Part shown: piece by piece, positions 46,671-56,592 of the stretch
Position numbering within the stretch: position 1 is the stretch's first letter
How the letters are laid out: every line of letters begins with the position of its first letter
From: Litoribacterium kuwaitense
GTDB taxonomy: Bacteria; Bacillota; Bacilli; Bacillales; DSM-28697
NCBI RefSeq assembly: GCF_011058155.1
Contig: NZ_JAALFC010000011.1
Location: forward strand, 1-64,000
Direction: 5' to 3'
DNA: 64,000 bases
Position numbers and translations under genes: made by a program
Notes under the pieces: model-generated
What the model was told of the DNA's origin: nothing
What the model saw: the letters and a program-made list of their open reading frames with translations, nothing else
Databases searched by the model: none

Positions 46671-48221
46671 TCAATGAAGGGTTTTTTTAAAAAAGCGGCT
46701 TGCGCCAGGAATCATCTGTAACTCGTCACGGTTCACCCCTCGACCGAAAAGCACGAGCGCAGCGTACAATAAAGCGCCTACTGGGATCGCAATGATGACA
46801 TATAACAACGCCGAGCCTCTTGAGCTAACCAAACCGTCAATGAGCAACCATGGCGTGCCAATAAAAGCGCCCATGATCACACTTGCGATAAAACAGACGA
46901 TCGGCGTACGCCACTGCACTGAATACGGCAGAGTACGCTGTGACAACCAAACATTGACCAGCCAAATCAACGCATACACGATGATGGTCGCTATCGCCGC
47001 ACCTGAAATGCTAGCTGTCTGTGTTAGCCACATATTCAGCATTGCTTTAATCAATACAGCACCAATAATGATATAAGCCGCCATGCGGGCTCGACCAATG
47101 CCTTGTAATATTCCTGTCGTCAAGACGGAAAAAGAAGTAAACAGACTGCTTACGCTGAGGAGAGCAATGGCTTCACTACCACTTGCATCCTTGAATAAGG
47201 CGATATTCACCGGTACGACAAGAGCCACTAGCCCCACGGCAGCCGGCCAACTGATTAAATGAGCCATATTTAAAGACCGTGTAACAAATAGTTTCGCTTC
47301 ACCATCATTATTTGTGGTGAGCGCGCGCGTAATCCGCGGAATCAACGGTAAAATAATCGCACTCGAAAAGACCGTCGCAATCTGCACGAGGGTCACCCCA
47401 CGCCCATAGAGAGAGTACAATATACTAGGATCACCATCGAGGGCATTCGGGATCGTCATTGAATCGACTAAGTTCAATAAAGCCATCGTCAACGTCCCGA
47501 CCGCAACCGGAAGCGACAAGCTTAAAATTCGTTTTGACCAACTCAAGAAACGCGCCACCGTATATGGCTCCTCAGCATGTGGGCGAAAAGGTGAGCGAAT
47601 CCACGTCCAACGCAAGTAAAAGAGTGAGACCACTACACCAGCGATCGAGCCGGTCATCACATACCCTGCCAACGTTGACACGTCTGTACCTAATTGTACA
47701 AAGACGTAAGCTGCGATCAAGGTCACGCCAGCCCGAACAAATTGCTCAAACATTTGTGAAAAAGCTGTCGGCCTCATATCATCGAAGCCTTGAAAAAAAC
47801 CGCGATATACGGCCATATATGGGGCGACGAGCAGTGTAACGGAGACGACCGCAAGAGATAGCTGAGCCGTATCATTCCAAAACCACTTCGCAAACGGGCC
47901 TGATAAACTAAACATCAACGAAAAGGTGACAACGCCAAAAGCAAGCGCCAAAATGGAAGCTGTCGCAAAAATATCTCGGACGCTGGACGAATGACCTTCA
48001 GCCCGCGCTTCCGAGATCAGCTTGGATATCGCAATTGGAATTCCGGCCACTGATAAAATGAGTGCCACCATATAAAAAGGATAGACGAACCGGAAAATAC
48101 CAAACACTTCATCGCCAGCAATGTTTTGCAACGGGATGAGAAAAACACTGCCCAATACTTTTGAGACGAGCGTCGCCATTGTAATAATAAGCGCACTTTT
48201 TACAAATGACGGCGTACTCAT
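46671..48221 (-). CDS. Polysaccharide flippase, MVF/SpoVB-like
   Basis: This 516-residue protein has about fourteen membrane segments. It starts SALIITMATLVSKVLGSVF and has FRFVYPFYMVALILSVAGIPIA and YRGFFQGFDDMRPTAFSQ. The pattern is that of the MurJ/SpoVB/Wzx flippases. It overlaps tagA by four bases, so it probably exports the lipid-linked secondary polymer made by TagO and TagA. It corresponds in role to CsaA of other S-layer bacilli, though I cannot confirm orthology. Confidence 0.85.
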   Translation of the reverse strand: MSTPSFVKSALIITMATLVSKVLGSVFLIPLQNIAGDEVFGIFRFVYPFYMVALILSVAGIPIAISKLISEARAEGHSSSVRDIFATASILALAFGVVTFSLMFSLSGPFAKWFWNDTAQLSLAVVSVTLLVAPYMAVYRGFFQGFDDMRPTAFSQMFEQFVRAGVTLIAAYVFVQLGTDVSTLAGYVMTGSIAGVVVSLFYLRWTWIRSPFRPHAEEPYTVARFLSWSKRILSLSLPVAVGTLTMALLNLVDSMTIPNALDGDPSILYSLYGRGVTLVQIATVFSSAIILPLIPRITRALTTNNDGEAKLFVTRSLNMAHLISWPAAVGLVALVVPVNIALFKDASGSEAIALLSVSSLFTSFSVLTTGILQGIGRARMAAYIIIGAVLIKAMLNMWLTQTASISGAAIATIIVYALIWLVNVWLSQRTLPYSVQWRTPIVCFIASVIMGAFIGTPWLLIDGLVSSRGSALLYVIIAIPVGALLYAALVLFGRGVNRDELQMIPGASRFFKKTLH

Positions 48222-48950
48222 AAGGCAGACCTTTGTTTTTGCTCACGTTTCACAGTTAGCACAAATTTAGGGAGCGCGAGCATACGGCGCCACCGCGAGG
48301 GCTGCTTACACAAACGATAAAACCATTCTAAGTTTGCTTTTCTAAAGATTAACGGTGCCCGTGGCATTTTTCCAGTCAACGTATCAAAGCTACCGCCTAC
48401 ACCAATAAATACCCCTTTTTCCACGTAAGGGAGTGCTGTAGCAATCCAGTTTTCCTGACGCTCCATTCCTAAAGCGGCAAGCACAAGATCAGGCTTGGCA
48501 GCTTGAACGTCAGCAATCACCTGTTCATCATCGATATCAAAATAGCCATTGCGCCAACCCGCAATCGTGATACCTGGATAGAGCTTTTCCACTTCCCCAA
48601 CTGCTTGCTCAATCACTTCCTGCTGAGCACCAATCATATAAACCGAGCGCCCGTGGGCTGCGCATTCAGCAAGTAAGCGATGCATTAGATCGTAGCCGGC
48701 GACCCGCTCCGGCAACGGGTCACCAATCATTGCGCCGCCTTCACGACACCAATGCCATCGGCTGTGATGAAATCGGCTTCTTGAATTCGCTCAAAAAAGC
48801 CTGTTTTTCCCGCGCATGCATGACAAACTCCGGATTCGCTGTAACGACAAACGTTTTTTCTTCGTTCAACAGACGCTTTTCCAATGTCGTCACCATCTCA
48901 TCCATCGTCGCCTTCGCAAATGGAACTTCTAGTATGTTTACCGTTTCCAT
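48218..48950 (-). CDS. tagA: WecG/TagA-family glycosyltransferase, broken into two frames
   Basis: GT26 enzymes add N-acetylmannosamine (or a related sugar) to the TagO product. The first frame (ATG 48950, AGGTGA upstream) runs through FVVTANPEFVMHAREKQAF and ends at 48741. The second (48730-48218) begins MIGDPLPERVAGYDL and carries GWRNGYFD and PDLVLAALGMERQE. Two single added bases restore one protein. One in the six-base run at 48793-48798 gives FFERIQEADFITADGIGVVKAAQ, and one at 48730-48731 joins this to MIGDPLPERV. The bridging peptide is exactly the family's DADGIGVV-type active-site segment, so the missing bases are not random. It is either an assembly error or a very recent lesion. 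Confidence 0.85.
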
Positions 48951-48984
48951 ATCTCTCACCTAACTCTTCTTTTTCCCTTTTAGA

Positions 48985-50727
48985 TCATGGCTCAATGATA
49001 TCAAGCGCGTCGATATCCTTCCCGCCGAGGAATTTGTCCGCCTGGTACATGCGCCCAGCGATCTTTTGCCCCCAATAAGGGTCTGACGCATACACGACAT
49101 TCATGCCGCCCTTTTTATTTCCGAGATATTCGCCGTTAAAATACGTCCCTTCCGCATCCGTCAAATAGCGTTCTGACACGTAAGACGCAGCAAAATCAAT
49201 ATTGGCTTCCATTGACTCAAAAGCCATCGCATTTTCATTCGGATTCACGTCATAAGCTCGCAAACCATACAAATTATTTTTTTCTCGAGCAATAGTACTC
49301 GTTCCCCAATTGCTCTCATGAATCGCATGGGCAAGCAGATACAATGCATTTACTTCATACGTGTCTTCAGCTTCCTTAAACACCTCTCCTAAGCCGATTA
49401 AAGGCGATTCAGGCTTATGCTCTTTAACGTATCGGTCTAACTCTTCCGCAGAGTAGGCCGATTCTGAGCGAAGGGGCATAAAGGAAAAATACTGATAAAA
49501 TGTGTCGTCGCTAAACGTATAACCGTCCCAGCTAAACGCTTTGTCGCCTTCATTAATAAAGGAAGGGGCCTCGCCGTACAAATATTTTACATAACTCCCG
49601 TTAATATATAAATAATGTACGAGATTTCCATCTTCGTTCGTGTAGTATGCCCTTTCTTTAACGAGCGATGCAGGGATTAAAGTCACATCATGTAAATTCA
49701 CTGAGCCATCCAGCCCTTGCAGCATCACATCGACCCGTTCCTCGCCAGGGGACAGCAATTTCATTTCCGTACCTGGGGCAACGTATGTAATTTGCGCTCC
49801 ATTCCCGTCTTTATTATCTTCAGATGGGGCATAAATGTATGTCAGTCCTGAACTAACAGCAAGACCTTCCGAAATCCAGACAACTTTGTCACCTTCGTAA
49901 ATCGCTTCTGCACCTTCATCTTCAGCTAATTCGAGGGCTTCTTCCCAAGAGGTAAACACATCAGAGTAGTCTGCCTGACCGTCATCGTCGAAAGAAGCGA
50001 CGCGAAACTCACCTTGTTTTGGTTCCGGTGGGTCAGCAGGTTCCTCTTTGTCAGCTTCTGCTTCTTGCTCTCTTTGTTCCGCTGCTTCTTTTTCTTTCTC
50101 AGCCTCTAGCCTTTCTTTTTCAGCTTGCTTTTCTTTCTCTATGCGCTCAATTGCTTCAAGCATTCGATGAATAAAAGTTGCTGCTTGACCGCGTGTCGCT
50201 GTGTCTTTCGGCAGAAAACGACCATCCTTATTCCCAGCAACGATGCCTAAAGAGACCGCGTGGCGAACATTTAATGGATATAAAATATCATCACGGTCAG
50301 TGAACGTTAGCGTGGCAGCTTCTGGCTCAATGTCCTTGTATTGCACGCCACGATCGATCATCACAGCGATCTCTTCACGTGAAATGGGCCGCTCCGGCTG
50401 AAATGATTGCTCGTCAACGCCGGTCACAATGCCCGCTGAAGCAGCCATAGACACCTCATCGAACAAAGGATGGCTGTTTGAAACATCAGAAAAGCGTGCA
50501 TCACCTTTAGGTAACGCTAGCGCTCTTGAGATAAAGGCAGCAAACTCAGCTCTTGTCACCTGCTGATCGGGTCTAAACTCTCCATGGCCATATCCATTCA
50601 TAATGCCCGCTTCTTGTAAATCACGAATTTCCACTTCAAAATAATGTCCTGAGACATCATCTGCGCCCTCAGCGTGCAGCGGGGTTGCAAGCACAAGTCC
50701 CGCAGCGAGCAGCCACTTTTTTTTCAT
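48985..50727 (-). CDS. SLH-anchored N-acetylglucosaminidase
   Basis: The 580-residue secreted protein has a signal peptide (1-22, ending LHAEGA), then three SLH repeats (about 25-190). The SLH repeats show FRPDQQVTRAEFAAFISRAL, FQPERPISREEIAVMI and FLPKDTATRGQAATFI. An acidic Glu/Lys linker (195-240) and a middle domain follow. The C-terminal GH73-like glucosaminidase domain carries the probable catalytic glutamate in LLAHAIHESNWGTSTIA, and NNLYGLRAYD. It would cut glycan strands while held on pyruvylated polymer. It lies 29 bases after the S41 gene, so the two are co-transcribed. Confidence 0.9.
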   Translation of the reverse strand: MKKKWLLAAGLVLATPLHAEGADDVSGHYFEVEIRDLQEAGIMNGYGHGEFRPDQQVTRAEFAAFISRALALPKGDARFSDVSNSHPLFDEVSMAASAGIVTGVDEQSFQPERPISREEIAVMIDRGVQYKDIEPEAATLTFTDRDDILYPLNVRHAVSLGIVAGNKDGRFLPKDTATRGQAATFIHRMLEAIERIEKEKQAEKERLEAEKEKEAAEQREQEAEADKEEPADPPEPKQGEFRVASFDDDGQADYSDVFTSWEEALELAEDEGAEAIYEGDKVVWISEGLAVSSGLTYIYAPSEDNKDGNGAQITYVAPGTEMKLLSPGEERVDVMLQGLDGSVNLHDVTLIPASLVKERAYYTNEDGNLVHYLYINGSYVKYLYGEAPSFINEGDKAFSWDGYTFSDDTFYQYFSFMPLRSESAYSAEELDRYVKEHKPESPLIGLGEVFKEAEDTYEVNALYLLAHAIHESNWGTSTIAREKNNLYGLRAYDVNPNENAMAFESMEANIDFAASYVSERYLTDAEGTYFNGEYLGNKKGGMNVVYASDPYWGQKIAGRMYQADKFLGGKDIDALDIIEP

Positions 50728-50755
50728 TTCCCCACACCCTTATGTTTTTCTCTTT

Positions 50756-52696
50756 TTAAGGCATCCAAGTGATCTTTTGCACATCAGGATCCTTTGTTTG
50801 TAACAGGAGGGCACGGTATACCATCACGGCCATGTCACTTCTAGTGACCGTCTGATGAGGATTAAACTGCTGGTTACTTCCACCTTTAATGACAGATGCT
50901 TCATATAATGCACTGACCGCATGACCATACGTCGAATTTGCGACGACATCTGTAAATGGCAGGTCATTCCCAGCCTGTAGGTTAAAGGCGCGTTGAATCC
51001 AGACAGCAAACTCTCCCCTCGTCAAATGTTTTTGCGGATAAAATCGGTGCTCAGCATCTGCCTGAATAACCCCTTCACTCACAAGACCATTGACAGCAGG
51101 GGCATAGTAATCATCTTTCTGCACGTCAGCAAACAAACTGTTCTTTCCTTGGCCTGTCAGCTCCATCGCTCTCGTCAGCAAGATGGCACCTTCTGCACGT
51201 GTTGCTTTCTCATGTGGTCTAAACCGCGCATCTCCTGTCCCTCTGACCATTGTTTCGTTTGCCAATACGCGAATTGCGTCGGTAAAATATTGATCGTTTT
51301 TTACATCTGAAAAGGGAGCTTTCAAGGTCGTGGGTGGGCCTAATTCTCCTGTAATCTCTACACGTGACGCCGTTTCCTCGTCAACACCTATGAGATAGGT
51401 TGTCTCTTGCTGCATGGAGGTTTTCGGTAAAAGCGCAGCTGTTTTCAATGATAATGGTTCTAGAGAAACATCAACACCGTCGCCACCTAACTCGACAAGA
51501 GACACCTCTTCCTCTTCCATCATGCTCCAATTGGAAGGATGGTCAGAGTGAAGTAAAAATGCTTTTCCCGCACTGCCTTGCAAAGCCGTGATGTCTTCAC
51601 CTTCCAAATCCCATTGCCGTAAAAGCGCGTCCTCGTGTGCTTTGAATAATTCTTCACCTTGCGCAGTCTCAACATCTGGGGTAACGCCTACTTCATCAAT
51701 CGGTGCACCACTTGGTGAATAAAAACGCGCGACCGTCAGCTTAATGACACCGCCATTATCTAATGGGAAGATCGTCTGCACCGTACCTTTCCCAAACGTG
51801 TTCGTTCCATATAGTACACCGTCACCTTGCTCTTTCACAGCAGCAGCCAATACCTCAGATGCACTTGCCGATTGACCATTGATCACTAAAAACACAGGCG
51901 GCTTAAACGTTTGATCCTGCTTAGCTGCAAAATAAAGGTCTTGGAAACCTTCTCTGTCCTCAGTCATCACTGCTTCCATGACACCTGGGAACAAGCCGGC
52001 TACTTCTTGGGCCACATTTAAATAACCGCCACCGTTATCACGAATATCAACAATATATTGCTCGACCGGCCCCATCGCTTTCATCGCTGCTTTCATTTCA
52101 TTTGCTGACTGTTCATTAAAGCTGTATAAATGAAAATAACCGATGTCTCCACCTAGCACTTGATAGTCTACGGTCGGAACAGAAATTTTCGCACGAAATA
52201 ATGTAAACGTAAGCGTCTCATCGGTGCCTTCTCTAGAAACAGTCACTTTCAGCGACGTTCCTGGCTCGCCTTGAAGCAGACTGGAGGCCTCATCCGACGA
52301 TTTGCCTTCCAAGGTGACACCATCCGCTGTCGTTAAAATATCACCGGCTTTAATTCCCGCTTCGGCTGCGGGTGTTTGCTTAAACACTTCTACGATCTCA
52401 AGACCTTTTTCGTGCGGAGATACTGAGACGCCAATTCCTGAAATGGCGCGGTCTATACTCCCGACAAATGATGAAAAGTCCTTGGGGGATAAATAAACAG
52501 AGTATTCATCAAGACCATCCATGATGCTCTGAATGCTGTCTCGTTCCAAAATTTCAGGGTCGACCTGATCGACATAATAATCTTTGACGTAGGTGCGCAC
52601 TTGCTCTAATGACTGGTCTTGTGCCTCTGTCCATTGTGGAATTAATACAGAAAAGACCAAGGCCATAAAGACGGCCAGCTTCCATGTTCCCCTCAA
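50756..52696 (-). CDS. SLH-anchored S41 (CtpA/CtpB-like) protease
   Basis: The 646-residue secreted protein starts at TTG with GGGAGG seven bases upstream. After a signal peptide (1-25) come a PDZ domain (about 85-165) and an S41 tail-specific protease domain. The catalytic serine is in INGQSASASEVLAAAV and the lysine in GTNTFGKGTVQTIFPL. A linker follows, then three C-terminal SLH repeats (about 465-640, with FRPHEKATRAEGAILLTRAM). S41 enzymes cleave proteins near their C-termini. Anchoring one through SLH repeats suggests maturation of surface or S-layer proteins. Confidence 0.9.
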   Translation of the reverse strand: MRGTWKLAVFMALVFSVLIPQWTEAQDQSLEQVRTYVKDYYVDQVDPEILERDSIQSIMDGLDEYSVYLSPKDFSSFVGSIDRAISGIGVSVSPHEKGLEIVEVFKQTPAAEAGIKAGDILTTADGVTLEGKSSDEASSLLQGEPGTSLKVTVSREGTDETLTFTLFRAKISVPTVDYQVLGGDIGYFHLYSFNEQSANEMKAAMKAMGPVEQYIVDIRDNGGGYLNVAQEVAGLFPGVMEAVMTEDREGFQDLYFAAKQDQTFKPPVFLVINGQSASASEVLAAAVKEQGDGVLYGTNTFGKGTVQTIFPLDNGGVIKLTVARFYSPSGAPIDEVGVTPDVETAQGEELFKAHEDALLRQWDLEGEDITALQGSAGKAFLLHSDHPSNWSMMEEEEVSLVELGGDGVDVSLEPLSLKTAALLPKTSMQQETTYLIGVDEETASRVEITGELGPPTTLKAPFSDVKNDQYFTDAIRVLANETMVRGTGDARFRPHEKATRAEGAILLTRAMELTGQGKNSLFADVQKDDYYAPAVNGLVSEGVIQADAEHRFYPQKHLTRGEFAVWIQRAFNLQAGNDLPFTDVVANSTYGHAVSALYEASVIKGGSNQQFNPHQTVTRSDMAVMVYRALLLQTKDPDVQKITWMP

Positions 52697-52792
52697 AAAT
52701 GTTCCTCCCTTGATTCATTCTCTGATTCTATTTCCCACACTTCCCCCAAAAACAACCATATTTCTACATTTATCGTTTTCTATCATACATGA

Positions 52793-52803
52793 TATACTAT
52801 AAT
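52793..52803 (+). promoter_or_regulatory. Probable -10 region of secA2
   Basis: TATACT and TATAAT overlap at 52793-52803, about 27 bases before the secA2 start codon. No strong -35 is visible. The ribosome site TAAGGAG lies eight bases before ATG. secA2 is divergent from the S41 gene, so this short gap holds both promoters. Confidence 0.45.
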
Positions 52804-52829
52804 GAGCCTCAATGTAAGGAGCGAATTGA

Positions 52830-55271
52830 ATGCTTGACACATTAAAACGAATTCTGGGGTCTGAGCAACAGCGTAAGCTCAAATACTATGAAAAGCGTGT
52901 ACAAAGAATCAATGCTATGGAAGACGACATCGCACGATTGACCGATGACGAGCTTCGGCAAAAAACGCTGCAATGGAAAGAAGTCATTGAAGGGATTCGC
53001 CGCTATAAACAAGGAATAGAAGCGATTCAAGAGGAAGCTTTTGCGGTCGTACGCGAAGCTTCTAAACGAGTGCTTGGAAAACGTCATTACGATGTCCAAC
53101 TTATTGGAGGTTTCGCACTGCTTGACGGAAATATTGCCGAAATGCCGACAGGTGAAGGAAAGACGCTCGTCGCTTCCTTACCAAGCTATGTGAAGGCATT
53201 GGAAGGACAAGGCGTTCATGTGATTACCGTCAACGAATACCTCGCCCGCCGAGATTTTGAAGAAATTGGCAAAATTCATGAATTTCTCGGCTTGACAGTC
53301 GGCTTAAATGTGCCGATGATGGACCGTGGTCAGAAAGCTGAAGCATACCAAGCCGACATTACATACGGTCTCGGCAATGAATTCGGCTTTGACTATTTGC
53401 GCGACAACCTCGTCAATGACATGTCGCAAAAAGTGCAACGGCCCTACCATTTCGCCATTATCGACGAAGTGGACTCAGTGTTAATCGACGAATCGAAGAC
53501 GCCACTGATTATTGCTGCCAAAACGACTGTCAGCGCCCAGCTTCATCACGTCTGTGCGATGCTGGCAAGACGATTTGAACAAGACGTGCATTTTACCTTT
53601 GATCTCCTGTCGAAAACGACAAACCTCACCGACGACGGCATTCAAGAAGTCGAAAAAGCCTTTGGTGTTGACAACCTATATGATCTTGAGCACCAAACGC
53701 TCTATCATTACACGATCCAAGCATTAAGAGCTCGGGTGATGTTTAAAAAAGATGTCGACTACATTGTCAAAGATGACAAAATTTTGCTCGTCGATATGTT
53801 CACAGGAAGAGTCATGGAAGGACGTACCCTGTCCGATGGATTGCACCAGGCAATTGAAGCGAAGGAAAAAGTCACTGTCACAGAAGAAAACAAAACAACC
53901 GCATCAATTACTGTGCAAAACTATTACCGAATGTATCCGATGCTTGCCGGTATGACCGGAACGGCCAAAACCGAGGAAAAAGAGTTCCGTGAGCTTTACG
54001 GCATGGACGTCATCCAAATTCCGACGAACCGGCCAATCATTCGTAAAGACAATAAAGGCAACGTCTTTCTAACCAAAGAAAACAAATATACAGCGATGTT
54101 GCAAGAAGTGAAAGAACGTCACGAAAAAGGGCAGCCTGTGTTGGTTGGGACGACGTCGATCATTCAGTCAGAAGAGGTCGCTTCCTACTTAGACAAAGAA
54201 CAGATTCCTTACCAAATATTAAATGCGAAAAGCGTGGAGCAAGAAGTCGAGATGATTGCCAACGCCGGACAGCTTGGACAAATTACAATTGCGACCAATA
54301 TGGCTGGTCGCGGTACTGACATTCTCCTCGGCGATGGCGTCGCTGAGCTCGGCGGGCTTTTCGTCTTAGGTACAGAGCGTCACGAATCGCGGCGGATTGA
54401 TAACCAGCTCAAAGGGCGGAGCGGACGCCAAGGAGATCCTGGAGAATCAACCTTCTTTGTCTCTGTAGAAGATGACATTATCCAACGCTTTGCAAGCGAA
54501 GAGCTTGAGAAAAAGAAAGACGGCTTTACGCTGAACGTCGACGGAAAAATTTTAAATAAAGATATTTACGATTTCATCGATCGCGTGCAGCGCATTTCTG
54601 AAGGAAGCAACTACAGCATCCGCGAGTATACGTTAAAGCTTGATGACGTCATCAATGAACAGCGAAACGTCGTTTACCAGCTACGCGACCGTTGGCTTGC
54701 GTCAGAAGACCTTCTCAAAGACTTAATGCCTCTCGTTGACGGTCACTTTGACAATATCATGAAAAAATATTGTGCCGAAGACCTTTTACCAGAGGAATGG
54801 GATTTGCAAGGCTTAAACTTCGAGGTAAACCAATGCCTCGCCGATACGACTTTTGAGCCTGAGCTAACGACGATCGAAGACCGTGAAGATCTCATGAAGC
54901 AACTAAATGACACGACTGAAGCCTATAAAGAACGACTGAAGCCGTTCCTTCAGAACGAAGAATTAACAGGCGCTATGAAACGTGCCTGCTTGTCTGCGGT
55001 CGATCACCATTATATTCGCCACCTTGAGCAGATGACTCGCCTCAAGGAAGGGATTAGTATGCGCAGATACCAGCAGGAAGACCCAATGCGTTTGTATCAA
55101 AACGACGGCTTTGAATTGTTCACGATGATGTACCAAAACATTGAACGCGATGTGACGCGGCAGCTTGCGATCGTCGCCAACCAACTTTTTGAAGCTCAAA
55201 AGTCAGCGAAAGCGGCGGCGGAAATTGCTATGCCGGAAGCTGAATCACTGGAAACTGTCGAAGGAAAGTGA
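52830..55271 (+). CDS. secA2: Accessory preprotein translocase ATPase SecA2
   Basis: This second SecA has 813 residues, with [44 protein letters not shown] and [12 protein letters not shown]. It lacks the C-terminal zinc tail and linker of housekeeping SecA. SecA2 proteins export a subset of proteins, in S-layer bacilli mainly S-layer proteins. The next gene, nine bases on, is the S-layer assembly protein, which fixes this as the S-layer type of accessory Sec system. Confidence 0.95.
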   Translation: MLDTLKRILGSEQQRKLKYYEKRVQRINAMEDDIARLTDDELRQKTLQWKEVIEGIRRYKQGIEAIQEEAFAVVREASKRVLGKRHYDVQLIGGFALLDGNIAEMPTGEGKTLVASLPSYVKALEGQGVHVITVNEYLARRDFEEIGKIHEFLGLTVGLNVPMMDRGQKAEAYQADITYGLGNEFGFDYLRDNLVNDMSQKVQRPYHFAIIDEVDSVLIDESKTPLIIAAKTTVSAQLHHVCAMLARRFEQDVHFTFDLLSKTTNLTDDGIQEVEKAFGVDNLYDLEHQTLYHYTIQALRARVMFKKDVDYIVKDDKILLVDMFTGRVMEGRTLSDGLHQAIEAKEKVTVTEENKTTASITVQNYYRMYPMLAGMTGTAKTEEKEFRELYGMDVIQIPTNRPIIRKDNKGNVFLTKENKYTAMLQEVKERHEKGQPVLVGTTSIIQSEEVASYLDKEQIPYQILNAKSVEQEVEMIANAGQLGQITIATNMAGRGTDILLGDGVAELGGLFVLGTERHESRRIDNQLKGRSGRQGDPGESTFFVSVEDDIIQRFASEELEKKKDGFTLNVDGKILNKDIYDFIDRVQRISEGSNYSIREYTLKLDDVINEQRNVVYQLRDRWLASEDLLKDLMPLVDGHFDNIMKKYCAEDLLPEEWDLQGLNFEVNQCLADTTFEPELTTIEDREDLMKQLNDTTEAYKERLKPFLQNEELTGAMKRACLSAVDHHYIRHLEQMTRLKEGISMRRYQQEDPMRLYQNDGFELFTMMYQNIERDVTRQLAIVANQLFEAQKSAKAAAEIAMPEAESLETVEGK

Positions 55272-55280
55272 GGAATTGGA

Positions 55281-56225
55281 ATGCTCCCATTCTTTAAAAA
55301 CAAAAAAAATAAGCCGATTGAGCGAAAAGGAAAAGAACGCTCTGTCAGCTCAGATGACCTGAACATTGAAAAACAAGCAACACCTAATCGTAACGAACCG
55401 GTTCAAACAAAGCTCTCCTTTCACCCGCAGTGGAAGCTGCAGGATGAAGAGAAATACGTGTATCAATTTATGAGCAATGACTTGCCGGCGCTTCAACCGA
55501 ATCAAATCTCGATGGCCGGAATCGACTTGCAAGTGAACCGGAAAGACGTCGGCGTCACAGCGTTCGTCCGCAACAGCTTAGCGTATGACATCGGACTTCC
55601 GAAAATGGGCGTTTACTTGTTGGATAAAGACGAAAACCAGCTTGGTCATCGTGTCTTTGACTTAGCCCGCCTCGGCCGCCTGCCTGCGGAAAGTGATCGC
55701 CCTTGGCTCTTTACGTTTCGCGATGCGGACTTGAACGTGCCAAAAGATGAGCTTCCTTCTTCCGGTTGGGCACTTGCCTTTGATTTAAAAAAGCCCGAGG
55801 AAAAGCATACGCTAGAGCTTCACCCTGAATGGAGACAAAAACTCATTCGGCCGCACCAGCGTAAACTGAAGGAATTCGTTGAGGAAAATCCACCGGCAAA
55901 AAACCAGATTAGCTTTACTGGTTTGAATGCTGAGTATAAGGAAAACGGCGATTTAAATGTGATGCTCCTTATCCATAATGGCACGTCAAAAGACTTAGTC
56001 ATTAAGGAGCTTCCAATCCGAATCGTCGATCGTGAAGGAAACATCATTGCTGAAGCCGGCTTTTCGATGGAAGAATTTCCGATCGGTGCCCATCGCAGTA
56101 AGCCATGGTCCTTCTCCTTCACAAAACGCGTTCAACATATCGAGAATGCTGACCTCACAGGCTTCCGCGTGACCGCCGTTCCACAAAAAACAGCGGATGC
56201 GGAGGCAAAAGCTGAAGAAGAATAG
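55281..56225 (+). CDS. slaP: Accessory Sec system S-layer assembly protein
   Basis: This 314-residue protein without signal peptide is Lys-rich at its N-terminus. It holds two copies of the SLAP repeat: about 85-180 (GIDLQVNRKDVGVTAFVRN, IGLPKMGVYLLDKDENQLG) and 205-300 (GLNAEYKENGDLNVMLLIHN, IKELPIRIVDREGNIIAEAG). In B. anthracis the homologue works with SecA2 for S-layer secretion. It is co-transcribed with secA2 and followed by a hairpin at 56248. Confidence 0.92.
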   Translation: MLPFFKNKKNKPIERKGKERSVSSDDLNIEKQATPNRNEPVQTKLSFHPQWKLQDEEKYVYQFMSNDLPALQPNQISMAGIDLQVNRKDVGVTAFVRNSLAYDIGLPKMGVYLLDKDENQLGHRVFDLARLGRLPAESDRPWLFTFRDADLNVPKDELPSSGWALAFDLKKPEEKHTLELHPEWRQKLIRPHQRKLKEFVEENPPAKNQISFTGLNAEYKENGDLNVMLLIHNGTSKDLVIKELPIRIVDREGNIIAEAGFSMEEFPIGAHRSKPWSFSFTKRVQHIENADLTGFRVTAVPQKTADAEAKAEEE

Positions 56226-56247
56226 CAGCAGAACCGCAGACATTAAC

Positions 56248-56279
56248 AACACCGGCTGTTTACTGGACAGTCGGTGTTT
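56248..56279 (+). terminator. Hairpin after the S-layer assembly gene
   Basis: AACACCG pairs with CGGTGTT, with inner CTGT/ACAG pairing. The T tract after it is weak. The next 270 bases contain no gene. Confidence 0.55.
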
Positions 56280-56528
56280 ATGCCTTTTGACAATCGCCCA
56301 CACGATCTTCCTCATTTAGTCAAACTCACACACCCACGGCAAGCGATGCCATAAAGGTTAGAAACAGTTTGCATTACAGTGCAACTTCATTGATGAATCT
56401 AAAAAAACATCTAGCCGATCCCCATCTTTTTACAAATCAAAACGAATATTTCTTAAATAAACGAGCATCTTAGCGCATGCTTTTTACACGGCAGAACATG
56501 ATATGTGAAACGCCGTTTTTTCCCTCTG

Positions 56529-56566
56529 TATGATAAGTTAGAGAAAGATCGGGTTAAAAGAACCCG
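56529..56566 (+). promoter_or_regulatory. -10 element and leader hairpin before the LtaS-like gene
   Basis: A possible -10 TATGAT lies at 56529-56534 with a poor -35. A short perfect hairpin, CGGGTT-AAAAG-AACCCG (56550-56566), then sits just before the ribosome site GAAGGGG. The hairpin could affect translation start; this is inference. Confidence 0.35.
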
Positions 56567-56592
56567 CCACAAGTGAAGGGGTGTGTCTTGCC

